A stretch of 57,397 nucleotides of DNA from Reyranella sp. CPCC 100927 (lineage in GTDB: Bacteria; Pseudomonadota; Alphaproteobacteria; Reyranellales; Reyranellaceae): contig NZ_VOHA01000035.1 in the NCBI RefSeq assembly GCF_007859315.1, positions 1-57,397 of the forward strand, read 5' to 3'. The notes under the pieces were generated by a model. It saw nothing but the letters and a program-made list of their open reading frames with translations. It did no database searches and was not told the origin of the DNA. A program made the position numbers and the translations under genes. Positions 16,731 through 24,357 of the stretch are shown here, in pieces. How positions within the stretch are numbered: the stretch's first letter is position 1; each line of letters begins with the position of its first letter.

Positions 16731-18305
16731 ATGAACGCCCTTCCTCTGCACCGGCGCGCCGCGCTCGCCGGCATGCTCGCCACCACGGCCATCGCCGGTG
16801 CCCGCGCCGCCGACGGTGACGGCAAGAGCAGCGCGCGTCGCCGGCTGATCGTCGGCATGTCGGGATTTCCGCCGGCACTGGAACCCGTGCTGGCCAACCA
16901 CACGGCAACGCGGCGGGTGGTGCCGCAGATGTTTGACACGCTGATCGCGTTCGACCACGGCAACCAGATGGCGCTGCGGCCGGCGCTGGCGGAGCGCTGG
17001 GAACGGCTCGATGCGCGCGCGCTGAAAGTGGCCCTGCGGCCGGGCGTGACCTTCCACGATGGCAGCCCGTTCACGGCGGCCGATGTCGCCTTTTCCTTCA
17101 GCCCGGATCATCTGCTGGGTCCGGACCGGTCGGGCCGTTCGGTGGCCATGCAGACGCTGGATCGCCTCGACCGGGTCGAGGTGGTCGATCCGCACACCGT
17201 GATCATCCACGCCAAGGGCGACGACGCCCTGCTGGAGCAGCGCCTGGCGGCGTGGGCGTCGGAGATCGTCAGCCAACGCGCCTTCGACGCCGCAGGTTCG
17301 TGGGATCGCTGGGCCGCGGCGCCCGTCGGTACCGGTCCTTATCGGCTGGTCGAACAGAAGCTCGACCTCCATGTCGTGCTGGCATCGCACGACGCCTACT
17401 GGGGCGGACGTCCACCCTTCGACGGTGTCGAATTCCGCATCCGCGCCGAGCTGGCGGCGCGCGTGAACGGTCTCGTCGCGGGCGAACTCGACGTCGTGAC
17501 CGACGTGCCGCCGGACCAGTTCGGCGACATCCGCAAACGCGCGCAGCTCGAGATCGTCGGTGGGGCCGTGCAGAACGTCCGCTTCCTGGCGATCGACACC
17601 GGTGATCCGGTGCTGAAGGATCCGCGCGTGCGCCGCGCGCTCAGCCTGGCGATCGATCGCAAACTGTTCGTCGAATCGCTGTGGGACAACCGCGTGCCGG
17701 TACCCAACGGCTTCCAGCTGCCGAGCTTCGGTGTGGGCTACATCGAGGATGCACCGGCGCTGGCCTACGATCCCGACCAAGCCCGCGCGCTGCTGGCGGC
17801 AGCCCAGTACAAAGGCGAGCCGATCACCTATCGCCTTCTGGGCAACTACTACACCAACCAGGTCTCGGGCGCGCAGGCCATGGTCGAGATGTGGCGCGCT
17901 GTCGGGCTGAACGTGCAGATCCAGATGATGGAGAATTTCTCGCAAATCCAGCGCAAGCCGGTGAGGGCCATCTACGACAGCTCATCGACGGCGATCTTTC
18001 CCGATCATCTCGGCCACGCCTGGCGCGAATTCGGCCCCAACGGCACGCTGCCCAAGCAGGTGGGGATCTGGAGCAACGCCGAATACTTCGCGCTCGGCGC
18101 CCGCCTGCAGGATACGTTCGACGTACAGAAGCGCCGCGAGATCGTGCGGCGGATGCTGCAGATCATCGATCGCGATGATCCGCCCTGCATCATCCTGCAC
18201 GCCTCGGGCCAGTTCTACGGCAAGCGCCGCGATGTGCCGTGGCTGCCCGGGCAGACACTCGATCTCAATTTCGGCCCCTCCAACCAGGCCCTGTCCCGCA
18301 CATGA
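16731..18305 (+). CDS. Peptide/nickel-type ABC transporter substrate-binding protein (SBP family 5)
   Basis: 524 aa with an export signal at residues 1-27 that contains a twin-Arg pair (LHRRAALAGMLATTAIAGARA). The mature protein has the family-5 core: ALAERWERLD, RPGVTFHDGSPFTAADVAFS, APVGTGPYRLVEQ and VRRALSLAIDRKLF. It would bind an oligopeptide or opine-like solute in the periplasm. No permease or ATPase gene is adjacent, so it must share another transporter or act as a sensor. GGAGG lies 8 bp before the ATG. The stop overlaps the start of the DeoR gene. Confidence 0.9.
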   Translation: MNALPLHRRAALAGMLATTAIAGARAADGDGKSSARRRLIVGMSGFPPALEPVLANHTATRRVVPQMFDTLIAFDHGNQMALRPALAERWERLDARALKVALRPGVTFHDGSPFTAADVAFSFSPDHLLGPDRSGRSVAMQTLDRLDRVEVVDPHTVIIHAKGDDALLEQRLAAWASEIVSQRAFDAAGSWDRWAAAPVGTGPYRLVEQKLDLHVVLASHDAYWGGRPPFDGVEFRIRAELAARVNGLVAGELDVVTDVPPDQFGDIRKRAQLEIVGGAVQNVRFLAIDTGDPVLKDPRVRRALSLAIDRKLFVESLWDNRVPVPNGFQLPSFGVGYIEDAPALAYDPDQARALLAAAQYKGEPITYRLLGNYYTNQVSGAQAMVEMWRAVGLNVQIQMMENFSQIQRKPVRAIYDSSSTAIFPDHLGHAWREFGPNGTLPKQVGIWSNAEYFALGARLQDTFDVQKRREIVRRMLQIIDRDDPPCIILHASGQFYGKRRDVPWLPGQTLDLNFGPSNQALSRT

Positions 18306-19096
18306 CGATACGGACCGCCCTCAAGCTTGGCGCGGCACGCCAGCAGAGCATTCGCGGGATGATCGCGCGCGGCGACATCCTGACGGTCGGCGACCTGGCA
18401 CAGCGCTTCGGCGTGTCGCAGGAGACGATCCGCCGCGACATGCGCGTGCTCGACGAGGCCGGCCATCTGCGCCGCGTGCATGGTGGCGCCACCCCGCCGG
18501 CCGCGGTCGATCTGACCGCACGCCGCCCGGTGAGCGAGCGCCTGGATGTCGCGCGCGCGGCCAAGATGCTGGCGGCAAAAGCGGCGCTGCCGCTGTTCGA
18601 GGACGGCATGACCGTGTTTCTCGGCGGCAGCTCGACCATGCTGTTGTTGGCCGAGGCGATCGCGCGCAGCGACAGGATGCTGTCGGTGACAACCAACATG
18701 ATCGACATCGCAACCGTCCTTGCCGGTGCGGGCCGCGGCTCGGTGACGCTGCTGGGCGGCATCGTGAAGGCGACAACCCACACCCTGGTCGGCCCCGACG
18801 TGCTGCGGGCGTTGGACCAGCGCGTGTTCGATCTCGCCGTCTGCGGCGCCAGCGCCGTCGACGCCACGCACGGAGTCCTCGGGCCGTCGGCCTGGCATGC
18901 GGCGATCGGGGCAACGCTGGCGCGGCGCGCCCGCCGCATGGCCTTCGTCGTCGACGCAACGAAGTTCGATCGTACGGACAGCCATGTCGTCCTGCCTTTC
19001 GATGACGTCGATGCCCTGGCGGCCGACCTGCCGCCGCCACCGCCGGTCCAGGCCGCTCTGGAAGCCGCCAGCGTCACGCTGTACCTCGACGCCTGA
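18302..19096 (+). CDS. DeoR-family transcriptional regulator
   Basis: 264 aa. The N-terminal DeoR HTH (about residues 13-63; DLAQRFGVSQETIRRDMRVL then LRRVHGGA) is followed by the sugar-phosphate-isomerase-like sensor domain (FLGGSSTMLLLAEAI; LLGGIVKATTHTLVGP; DATKFDR). It probably responds to a phosphorylated sugar-type effector. It is coupled to the preceding binding-protein gene by an ATGA overlap, so both proteins come from one message. The PQQ dehydrogenase operon begins 286 bp downstream, with a palindrome at its upstream end. Confidence 0.92.
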   Translation: MTIRTALKLGAARQQSIRGMIARGDILTVGDLAQRFGVSQETIRRDMRVLDEAGHLRRVHGGATPPAAVDLTARRPVSERLDVARAAKMLAAKAALPLFEDGMTVFLGGSSTMLLLAEAIARSDRMLSVTTNMIDIATVLAGAGRGSVTLLGGIVKATTHTLVGPDVLRALDQRVFDLAVCGASAVDATHGVLGPSAWHAAIGATLARRARRMAFVVDATKFDRTDSHVVLPFDDVDALAADLPPPPPVQAALEAASVTLYLDA

Positions 19097-19132
19097 CCGA
19101 TACCGTCTCGCGGCCGTTACTAAGAGCGCTCG

Positions 19133-19150
19133 ACTGCAAGCGTTTGCAGT
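19133..19150. promoter_or_regulatory. Palindrome ACTGCAA-N4-TTGCAGT upstream of the PQQ dehydrogenase operon
   Basis: Perfect 7-bp half-sites around GCGT, 36 bp after the DeoR stop and 233 bp before the dehydrogenase ATG. It resembles operators of LacI/GntR/DeoR-type repressors; it has no T-tract, so it is unlikely to be a terminator. Confidence 0.4.
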
Positions 19151-19382
19151 TGACGGACAACGGAAGCGGGTGATTACGTGTGGCGTCTCGTTCTCACGTC
19201 GGGCTGACATCGCGATGCCCGATCGGTGTTGTCGGCGCCTTGCGGTGAGCGCCTGTTGATCACCGCCTGCCCTGGTTCGCGTGCTTCGCATTCTCTTGAC
19301 GTCTTGGCCGAACCCACGGGGTTCGGGCTGACGCCATGCCGTAGCGTGATCGCGTTCAACAAATGACCTTGGGAGGAAGGCG

Positions 19383-21107
19383 ATGACAAAGGTTCATCGA
19401 GGCCTGCCGCTGCTGGTCGCCGCCCTATCGGTGTCGGCGAGCCTGCTGGGCGGATCGGCCTCCGCCATCGACATATCGCGCCTGGATGCCTCGAAGGACA
19501 GCCCGGGCGACTGGCTGACGTACCACGGGACCTACCGGTCCTATCACTTCAGCCAGCTTGACCAGATCAACGCGGGCAACGTCAAACAGCTCAAGGTCGC
19601 CTGGATGCACCAGCCCGGCCGATCGACGCGCGGCCTGCAGTCGATGCCGCTGGTCGCCGACGGCATACTCTACTACTCTGGCTCGTACAGTCGCGTGTTC
19701 GCGCTCGACGGCGCCACCGGGCAGGTCAAGTGGACCTACTTTCCCAAGCTCGACGACGATCTGGTCGCCGCGCAGACCCACTCGCCCTACAACCGCGGCA
19801 TCGCGCTGGGGCACGGCAAGGTGTATGTCGGCACCGTGGACGGACGCCTGATCGCGCTCGACATGGCCACCGGCAAACCGGTGTGGGACACCAAGCTCAT
19901 CGATTCCAAGAAGCTCACCGTCGGCTTCACGGGCGCGCCGCTGGTCGTCAAGGACAAGGTCATCATCGGCTCGCAGGGCGGCGAGTGGCCGTGGCGCGGA
20001 CCGATCTTCGGCGTCGACGCCAGCACCGGCGACAAGAAGTGGGAGTTCCTGACGGTTGCCGGCACCGAGGAAGCCAAGGCGACGTGGGGCAATGAATCCT
20101 GGCGCACCGGTGGCGGTGGCGGCTGGATGCCCGGCACGTACGATGCCCAGACCAACACGGTGTGGTGGGGCACCGGCAATCCGGCGCCGCTCTACGACTG
20201 GGCTGGCCCGAACTGGAAGACCCAGGGACCGCGGCCCGGCGACAACCTTTACACCACGTCGGTGATCGGCCTCGACCCCGACACCGGAAAGCTGCGCTTC
20301 TATCATCAGGAACTGCCGCACGATGCATGGGACTTCGACAGTTCCGTCGGCGAGTTCGTGATGATCGAGCGCGGCGGTCGCAACCTGATGGTGCATCCCA
20401 ACAAGGGCGGCTTCGTGTTCGTCTACGATCGCGGCAACGGCAAGGTCGCCAATGTCTGGCGGCTGGTCCAGAACATCAACTTCGTGAAGGACATCGATCC
20501 CAAGACCGGCGAGCTGATCGGGCGTCGCGACATGGTCGAAGGCGCGCACAAGAACCTTTGCCCGGCAATCCCCGGCGGTATCAGCTGGAACTCGGGCTCC
20601 TATAGCCCGCAGACCGGGCTGTACTACAAGGTCGGCCAGGAATGGTGCATGGATCTCGAGGTCGTCAAGACGACGCCGATCCTCGAGCCCATGGCCCAGC
20701 TCAACATCGGCGCGAATTTCAAGCTGACCAATCCCGAAGGCAGCAAGGCACATGGCCACGTCAGCGCCCGCGATCCGATCACGGGCGAGAAGAAGTGGGA
20801 GGTCAAGTTCGACGAGCCGCCGCTGGCCAGCCTGCTCTCCACCGCCGGCAATCTCGTGTTCGTACCCGACGCCCGCGGCGTGCTGCGCGCCTACAACGCC
20901 GCCAATGGCGAGTTGTTGTGGTCGCACAACAACGGCAACGGCCACAACGGCGGCATCATCAGCTACCGCGCGGGCGGCAAGCAGTATGTCGCTGTCACGA
21001 CCGGCTGGGGCTCGCTGGTGGGCGACGAGTTTGCCGCACTGTTCGGCGAGCCGTACGCCAGCATGGCGAAAGACTCCGGCGCGCTCGTGGTCTTCGCGCT
21101 GCCCTAG
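19383..21107 (+). CDS. PQQ-dependent alcohol dehydrogenase, lanthanide-type motif
   Basis: 574 aa with a Sec signal peptide (about 1-28) and an eight-bladed propeller with repeated tryptophan-docking motifs (VFALDGATGQVKW; LIALDMATGKPVW; LRAYNAANGELLW). Active-site landmarks: Glu in GSQGGEW, Trp in GGGGGWMPG, Asn in WWGTGNPAP and the catalytic Asp317 in HDAWDFD. Asp319, two residues later, is the extra acid that marks lanthanide-dependent XoxF/ExaF/PedH enzymes, where calcium enzymes have Ala or Ser. The vicinal Cys pair above PQQ in classical methanol and ethanol dehydrogenases is absent (HSPYNRG at the expected place). GGGAGGAAGG precedes the ATG. First gene of a three-gene operon. Confidence 0.92.
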   Translation: MTKVHRGLPLLVAALSVSASLLGGSASAIDISRLDASKDSPGDWLTYHGTYRSYHFSQLDQINAGNVKQLKVAWMHQPGRSTRGLQSMPLVADGILYYSGSYSRVFALDGATGQVKWTYFPKLDDDLVAAQTHSPYNRGIALGHGKVYVGTVDGRLIALDMATGKPVWDTKLIDSKKLTVGFTGAPLVVKDKVIIGSQGGEWPWRGPIFGVDASTGDKKWEFLTVAGTEEAKATWGNESWRTGGGGGWMPGTYDAQTNTVWWGTGNPAPLYDWAGPNWKTQGPRPGDNLYTTSVIGLDPDTGKLRFYHQELPHDAWDFDSSVGEFVMIERGGRNLMVHPNKGGFVFVYDRGNGKVANVWRLVQNINFVKDIDPKTGELIGRRDMVEGAHKNLCPAIPGGISWNSGSYSPQTGLYYKVGQEWCMDLEVVKTTPILEPMAQLNIGANFKLTNPEGSKAHGHVSARDPITGEKKWEVKFDEPPLASLLSTAGNLVFVPDARGVLRAYNAANGELLWSHNNGNGHNGGIISYRAGGKQYVAVTTGWGSLVGDEFAALFGEPYASMAKDSGALVVFALP

Positions 21108-21167
21108 ATCGCGTGACGAGGGCGGGCCGTCCGGCTCGCCCTCGTGCGCCGCTGCCAGTCACCTCGG

Positions 21168-21533
21168 ATGATTCGATCCATGGCCCGGTTTCGATGGTGG
21201 TCCGTTGCCGTCCTGAGCGTTGCCGGCGCCTTCATCGCCGCAGCGTCGGCCGACGCGCAGAGCGCGCCGTCGGCCGATCCGGATAAAGGTCCGTCCGTCG
21301 ACCCGGCCGTCACCCGGCTGTTCGCGACCTCGTGCGGCTGGTGTCATCAGGGCGGCGGCCGCGTGGCAGGGCGCGGGCCCAAGCTGGCCGGCACGGACAA
21401 GTCGGACGAGTTCATCATCAAGCAGATCAAACAGGGTAAGCCGCCGGGCATGCCGGCCTTCGGCAAGAGCTTCAACGATGACCAGATCCAGGCGATCGTC
21501 GCCTATATCCGCAGCCTGCCCGACGCACCGTAG
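21168..21533 (+). CDS. Class I cytochrome c, probable electron acceptor of the PQQ dehydrogenase
   Basis: 121 aa with a Sec signal peptide (cleavage near ADA-Q31). One haem site CGWCH at 56-60, the sixth ligand Met in GMPAFGKSF, and the C-terminal helix IQAIVAYIRSLP place it in the small cytochrome c family. It begins 60 bp after the dehydrogenase stop, the position of xoxG, which takes electrons from the PQQ enzyme. ATGs at 21144 and 21180 are alternative starts. Confidence 0.9.
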   Translation: MIRSMARFRWWSVAVLSVAGAFIAAASADAQSAPSADPDKGPSVDPAVTRLFATSCGWCHQGGGRVAGRGPKLAGTDKSDEFIIKQIKQGKPPGMPAFGKSFNDDQIQAIVAYIRSLPDAP

Positions 21534-22326
21534 CGATCGCCGGGCCGGCGGCACGGCGACATGTCTTGCGCTCATTGCCGGCGCCGTGGTTTGCCTCACC
21601 GCGACAGCGTCGGCGCGTTCGCTGGAAGCGATCACGGCGCGCGGCGTCCTCAGCCTGTGCGCTCATCCCAACGCACTGCCCTTTGCCAGCCGTCGCAACG
21701 ACCCGCCCGGATTCCAGATCGACCTGGCCCGTGCGATCGCGCAACATCTCGATGTAAGCCTCGACGTCGCCTGGGTGGTCAGCCCGATCCAGTACCGCTC
21801 GGCCGACTGCGACATCGTCCTCGACACGATCGTCGAACCGCAGGTCCAGGCCGAAGGCCGCATCCGGATCTCCAGGCCCTACCATCGCAGCGGCGTCGCG
21901 CTGGCCCTGCCGATGAGCGCTGCGGCCATTGCATCGTTTCGCGATCTCGACGGCACGCGACGCATTGGCGTGCAGGCCGGATCGCTGGCCCAGATGGTCC
22001 TGGGCCAGCGCGGCCTCAAGACGACGCCGTACGGTTTCGAGGACGAGATGATCGCGGCGCTGGCGGCTGGCGGCATCGATGCCGCCGCGGTGTCGCCGGC
22101 GAGCGTCGGTTATTTCAACCTGCAGCACCCGGCCACGCCGATCCGGCTGGTTCACGCCTACGAGCAGGAGCCGCAGCTATCCTGGAACATCGCCGTCGGC
22201 ATGCGCGGCGGCGATACCGCGCTGCGCCAGAAGATCGATGCTGCGATCGACCGCATGCTGGGCGACGGCACGTTCAAGACCGTCTACGCGCGCTACGGCA
22301 TCGAACACCGATCGCCGGCGCCCTAG
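21478..22326 (+). CDS. Periplasmic SBP family 3 protein, XoxJ/MxaJ-like
   Basis: About 282 aa. After a signal peptide (LALIAGAVVCLTATASA) it has the bacterial extracellular solute-binding family-3 fold: GVLSLCAHPNALPFASR, GFQIDLARAIAQHL, GVQAGSLAQMVLGQRG and a C-terminal FKTVYARYGI. Third position after a PQQ dehydrogenase and a cytochrome is that of xoxJ/moxJ, whose products are thought to assist maturation of the dehydrogenase. The start is uncertain: the ATG at 21478 overlaps the cytochrome gene by 56 bp, and no nearer ATG gives a complete signal peptide. The 3' end lies in a repeat and overlaps psuG by 4 bp. Confidence 0.82.
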   Translation: MTRSRRSSPISAACPTHRSDRRAGGTATCLALIAGAVVCLTATASARSLEAITARGVLSLCAHPNALPFASRRNDPPGFQIDLARAIAQHLDVSLDVAWVVSPIQYRSADCDIVLDTIVEPQVQAEGRIRISRPYHRSGVALALPMSAAAIASFRDLDGTRRIGVQAGSLAQMVLGQRGLKTTPYGFEDEMIAALAAGGIDAAAVSPASVGYFNLQHPATPIRLVHAYEQEPQLSWNIAVGMRGGDTALRQKIDAAIDRMLGDGTFKTVYARYGIEHRSPAP

Positions 22327-23282
22327 ATCCCTCGCTGCGCTCGGGATGACGGCGTGATCGCGTTCAGTGCCGCGTGCTCGACCGCGATGCGGGCGGCCAG
22401 ATCGACATTGCTTTTGACCAGCGCGATGTTGGCCTTGAGGCTGGCGCCGCCGGTCAATGCGTTGACGAGCGCGAGCAGGAAGGGCGTCACGTCCTTGCGC
22501 GACACGCCGGCGGCCTCTGCGTCGCGGCAGGCGTCGGCGATCAGCGCATCCATGTCGGCTGCCGGCAGTGCATGCTCCGCCGGGACGGGATTGGCGATCA
22601 ACATGCCGGTTTCGATACCCAGGCGCTGCTGGGCGTGCATGATCTCGGCGACGGCGCGCGGCGAGTCGATGCGGTAGTCGACGGCGTGGCCGCTCTCGCG
22701 GGCGTAGAACGCCGGGAACACCTGCGTGCCGTAGCCCAGCACCGGCACACCTTGCGTCTCGAGGACCTCCAGCGTCTTGCCGATGTCGAGGATCGATTTG
22801 ATGCCGGCCACGACGGCGACCGGCGTGCGGCCCAGTTCGATCAAGTCGGCGGAGATGTCGAACGTCTCCTCCGCGCCGCGATGCACGCCGCCGATGCCGC
22901 CGGTGCCGAAGACGGCGATGCCGCACCGCGCCGCAATCAGCATGGTGGCGGATACGGTCGTGCCGGCGGTACCGCGGCTCGCAACGAGCGCCGCCAGATC
23001 GCGGCGCGATGCCTTGCGGGCCTCGCGCGTCTGCGCCAGCCGGCCGAGTTGCTCATCGCCGAGCCCGACGCGGATACGCCCATCGATGACGGCGATGGTT
23101 GCCGGCGTCGCGCCCACCGCGCGCGCGATCCCCTCGACCGTCGTGGCCATGTCCAGGTTGGCGGGGTAGGGCATGCCGTGGGTGATGATCGTCGATTCGA
23201 GCGCCACGACCGGCCGCCCTTCGGACAGCGCCGCCTGAACCGACGGCGCAACCTCGATCAGATCGTCATCACGTGCCCGCAT
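22323..23282 (-). CDS. psuG: Pseudouridine-5'-phosphate glycosidase
   Basis: 319 aa. Clear PsuG signatures: VALESTIITHGMPYP with Glu29, FGTGGIGGVHRGAEETFDIS, and VAGIKSILDIGKTLE with Lys162, equivalent to the Schiff-base lysine. It splits pseudouridine 5'-phosphate into uracil and ribose 5-phosphate. The usual partner kinase PsuK is not adjacent. GGGAGGTG gives a strong ribosome binding site. The last residues (SSRAQRGI) and the stop are encoded by a family-A repeat arm, so the natural C-terminus has been replaced or extended. Confidence 0.95.
   Translation of the reverse strand: MRARDDDLIEVAPSVQAALSEGRPVVALESTIITHGMPYPANLDMATTVEGIARAVGATPATIAVIDGRIRVGLGDEQLGRLAQTREARKASRRDLAALVASRGTAGTTVSATMLIAARCGIAVFGTGGIGGVHRGAEETFDISADLIELGRTPVAVVAGIKSILDIGKTLEVLETQGVPVLGYGTQVFPAFYARESGHAVDYRIDSPRAVAEIMHAQQRLGIETGMLIANPVPAEHALPAADMDALIADACRDAEAAGVSRKDVTPFLLALVNALTGGASLKANIALVKSNVDLAARIAVEHAALNAITPSSRAQRGI
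22326..22350. repeat. Half of a family-A repeat within the psuG 3' end
   Basis: GATCCCTCGCTGCGCTCGGG followed by ATGAC is identical to the right arm of the 2422-2527 copy. It lies over the convergent stops of the XoxJ-like gene and psuG. No left arm is present. Confidence 0.85.
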
Positions 23283-23348
23283 CGGCCACCTCCCGGCGCG
23301 CGACTCATACCGTGGGCAGCCGGCAACAGCCAGCCGGCGGTGGCAGGC

Positions 23349-23801
23349 TCAGTGCACGTCCGCCCCCTGCCGCGCCGCCGCTTCCGGCTGGAACGCGACC
23401 TGCAGCAGCGTAAGCTTGCGGCTTTCGCCGTTGCGCGTGTGCCAGGACATCGACTGGCCCTCGCCAAGGCCGATCAGGGCTGCACCGACCGGCGTGAGGA
23501 CCGAGATCTGGCCGGACGCGAGGTCCTCATCCTCGGGATAGACCAGCGTCACCGTGCGATCGCGGCCGCTGGCATCGTCGCGAAAGACGCAGCGCGAATT
23601 CATGGTCACGACCGAGGGTGGAATCTGCTCGGGCGCGACAATGTCGGCGCGATCGATTTCGCGGGCGAGGAAATCGGCTTCGGCCGCCACGCCATCCGAC
23701 GCGACATCGACCAGGTGACCCAGCCGCTCGTGGTTGTCGGCGGTCAGCACGATGGGCGGCAACGCGACGGCGTCGCCGGCGTGAAGCACGGCAGAAGTCA
23801 T
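23349..23801 (-). CDS. rnk: Regulator of nucleoside diphosphate kinase (Rnk)
   Basis: 150 aa. A short N-terminal helical part (PPIVLTADNHERLGHLVD) precedes a GreA/GreB-type C-terminal domain (VYPEDEDLASGQISVLTPVG and ALIGLGEGQSMSW), as in Rnk and related RNA-polymerase secondary-channel binding proteins. In alphaproteobacteria these modulate nucleotide balance and exopolysaccharide. The start at 23801 has GGGA upstream; extension to 24014 would add a non-conserved tail. It lies 66 bp downstream of psuG on the same strand. Confidence 0.88.
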   Translation of the reverse strand: MTSAVLHAGDAVALPPIVLTADNHERLGHLVDVASDGVAAEADFLAREIDRADIVAPEQIPPSVVTMNSRCVFRDDASGRDRTVTLVYPEDEDLASGQISVLTPVGAALIGLGEGQSMSWHTRNGESRKLTLLQVAFQPEAAARQGADVH

Positions 23802-24183
23802 GATGGTCCCTTTCTTTGACCGATGCGAAACGACGCGACGTTCCAGCGCCGCGCGAGAGACAGTCTGATCTGGTGAGATGAGGAGAAAATCGGCCCCGGC
23901 TGGGCCGACGAACGCACAAACGTGCGAATCGGCTCCGGGGCGGGCTAGCCTGCCCGCACGCGTCCTGCGCGAGCGTACGTCTGGATGTGCCGGCGAGCCG
24001 TCATGATCCATCACACATGGGTCGATGCGACGGGAATGTCAAGCTGGACCGAAATCCTCGGCCTTTACAAGGCTTACGAAGTCAAACCTTCACTTGATCG
24101 CAAACACAGGACCGTGGAAAGTATTTGCGTCCGCAGCGTCCGTTGCGCGCGCCCGCCAATAAACCAAGAAGAGGAACGCCCCC
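23802..24183. other. 382-bp divergent intergenic region
   Basis: It separates rnk from a small membrane-protein gene on the other strand and should hold both promoters. Two small hairpins (CGGCCCCGGCTGGGCCG and CGCACAAACGTGCG) lie near 23892-23930. Frames crossing the region have no ribosome binding site or plausible product. Confidence 0.6.
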
Positions 24184-24333
24184 ATGCTTCGTGACCGGTT
24201 TGCCGAATACGCCCAGGATCGGTTTCTCCGCAAAGGCTACGACATCGTGCGCTATGGCAGTCGTATCGCCAGCCTGACATTCTTCATCGCCGCAGTCGGC
24301 ATCGTCAGCTACGTCACGTTCATCGCCGACTGA
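24184..24333 (+). CDS. Small single-span membrane protein, 49 aa
   Basis: A short open frame with a well-placed GAGGAA (24171-24176, 7 bp before the ATG). The product has a charged amphipathic N-terminal half (MLRDRFAEYAQDRF, then KGYDIVRYGSR) and one C-terminal membrane span (SLTFFIAAVGIVSYVTFIAD). It ends 24 bp before the Bug receptor gene on the same strand, so it may be co-transcribed. I do not recognise a family. The topology and good Shine-Dalgarno make it a credible small gene. Confidence 0.6.
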   Translation: MLRDRFAEYAQDRFLRKGYDIVRYGSRIASLTFFIAAVGIVSYVTFIAD

Positions 24334-24357
24334 TCCCGCTCAACCATGGGAGGAAAC

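Noticed and set aside
16707-17945. A 412-codon minus-strand frame over the peptide-binding-protein gene
   Set aside because: The plus-strand product has a signal peptide and family-5 motifs throughout. The minus-strand frame lacks a ribosome binding site and any motif.
23985-24194. A 69-codon plus-strand frame before the small membrane-protein gene
   Set aside because: It has no Shine-Dalgarno sequence, poor composition, and overlaps the ribosome binding site and start of the better-supported 49-aa frame.
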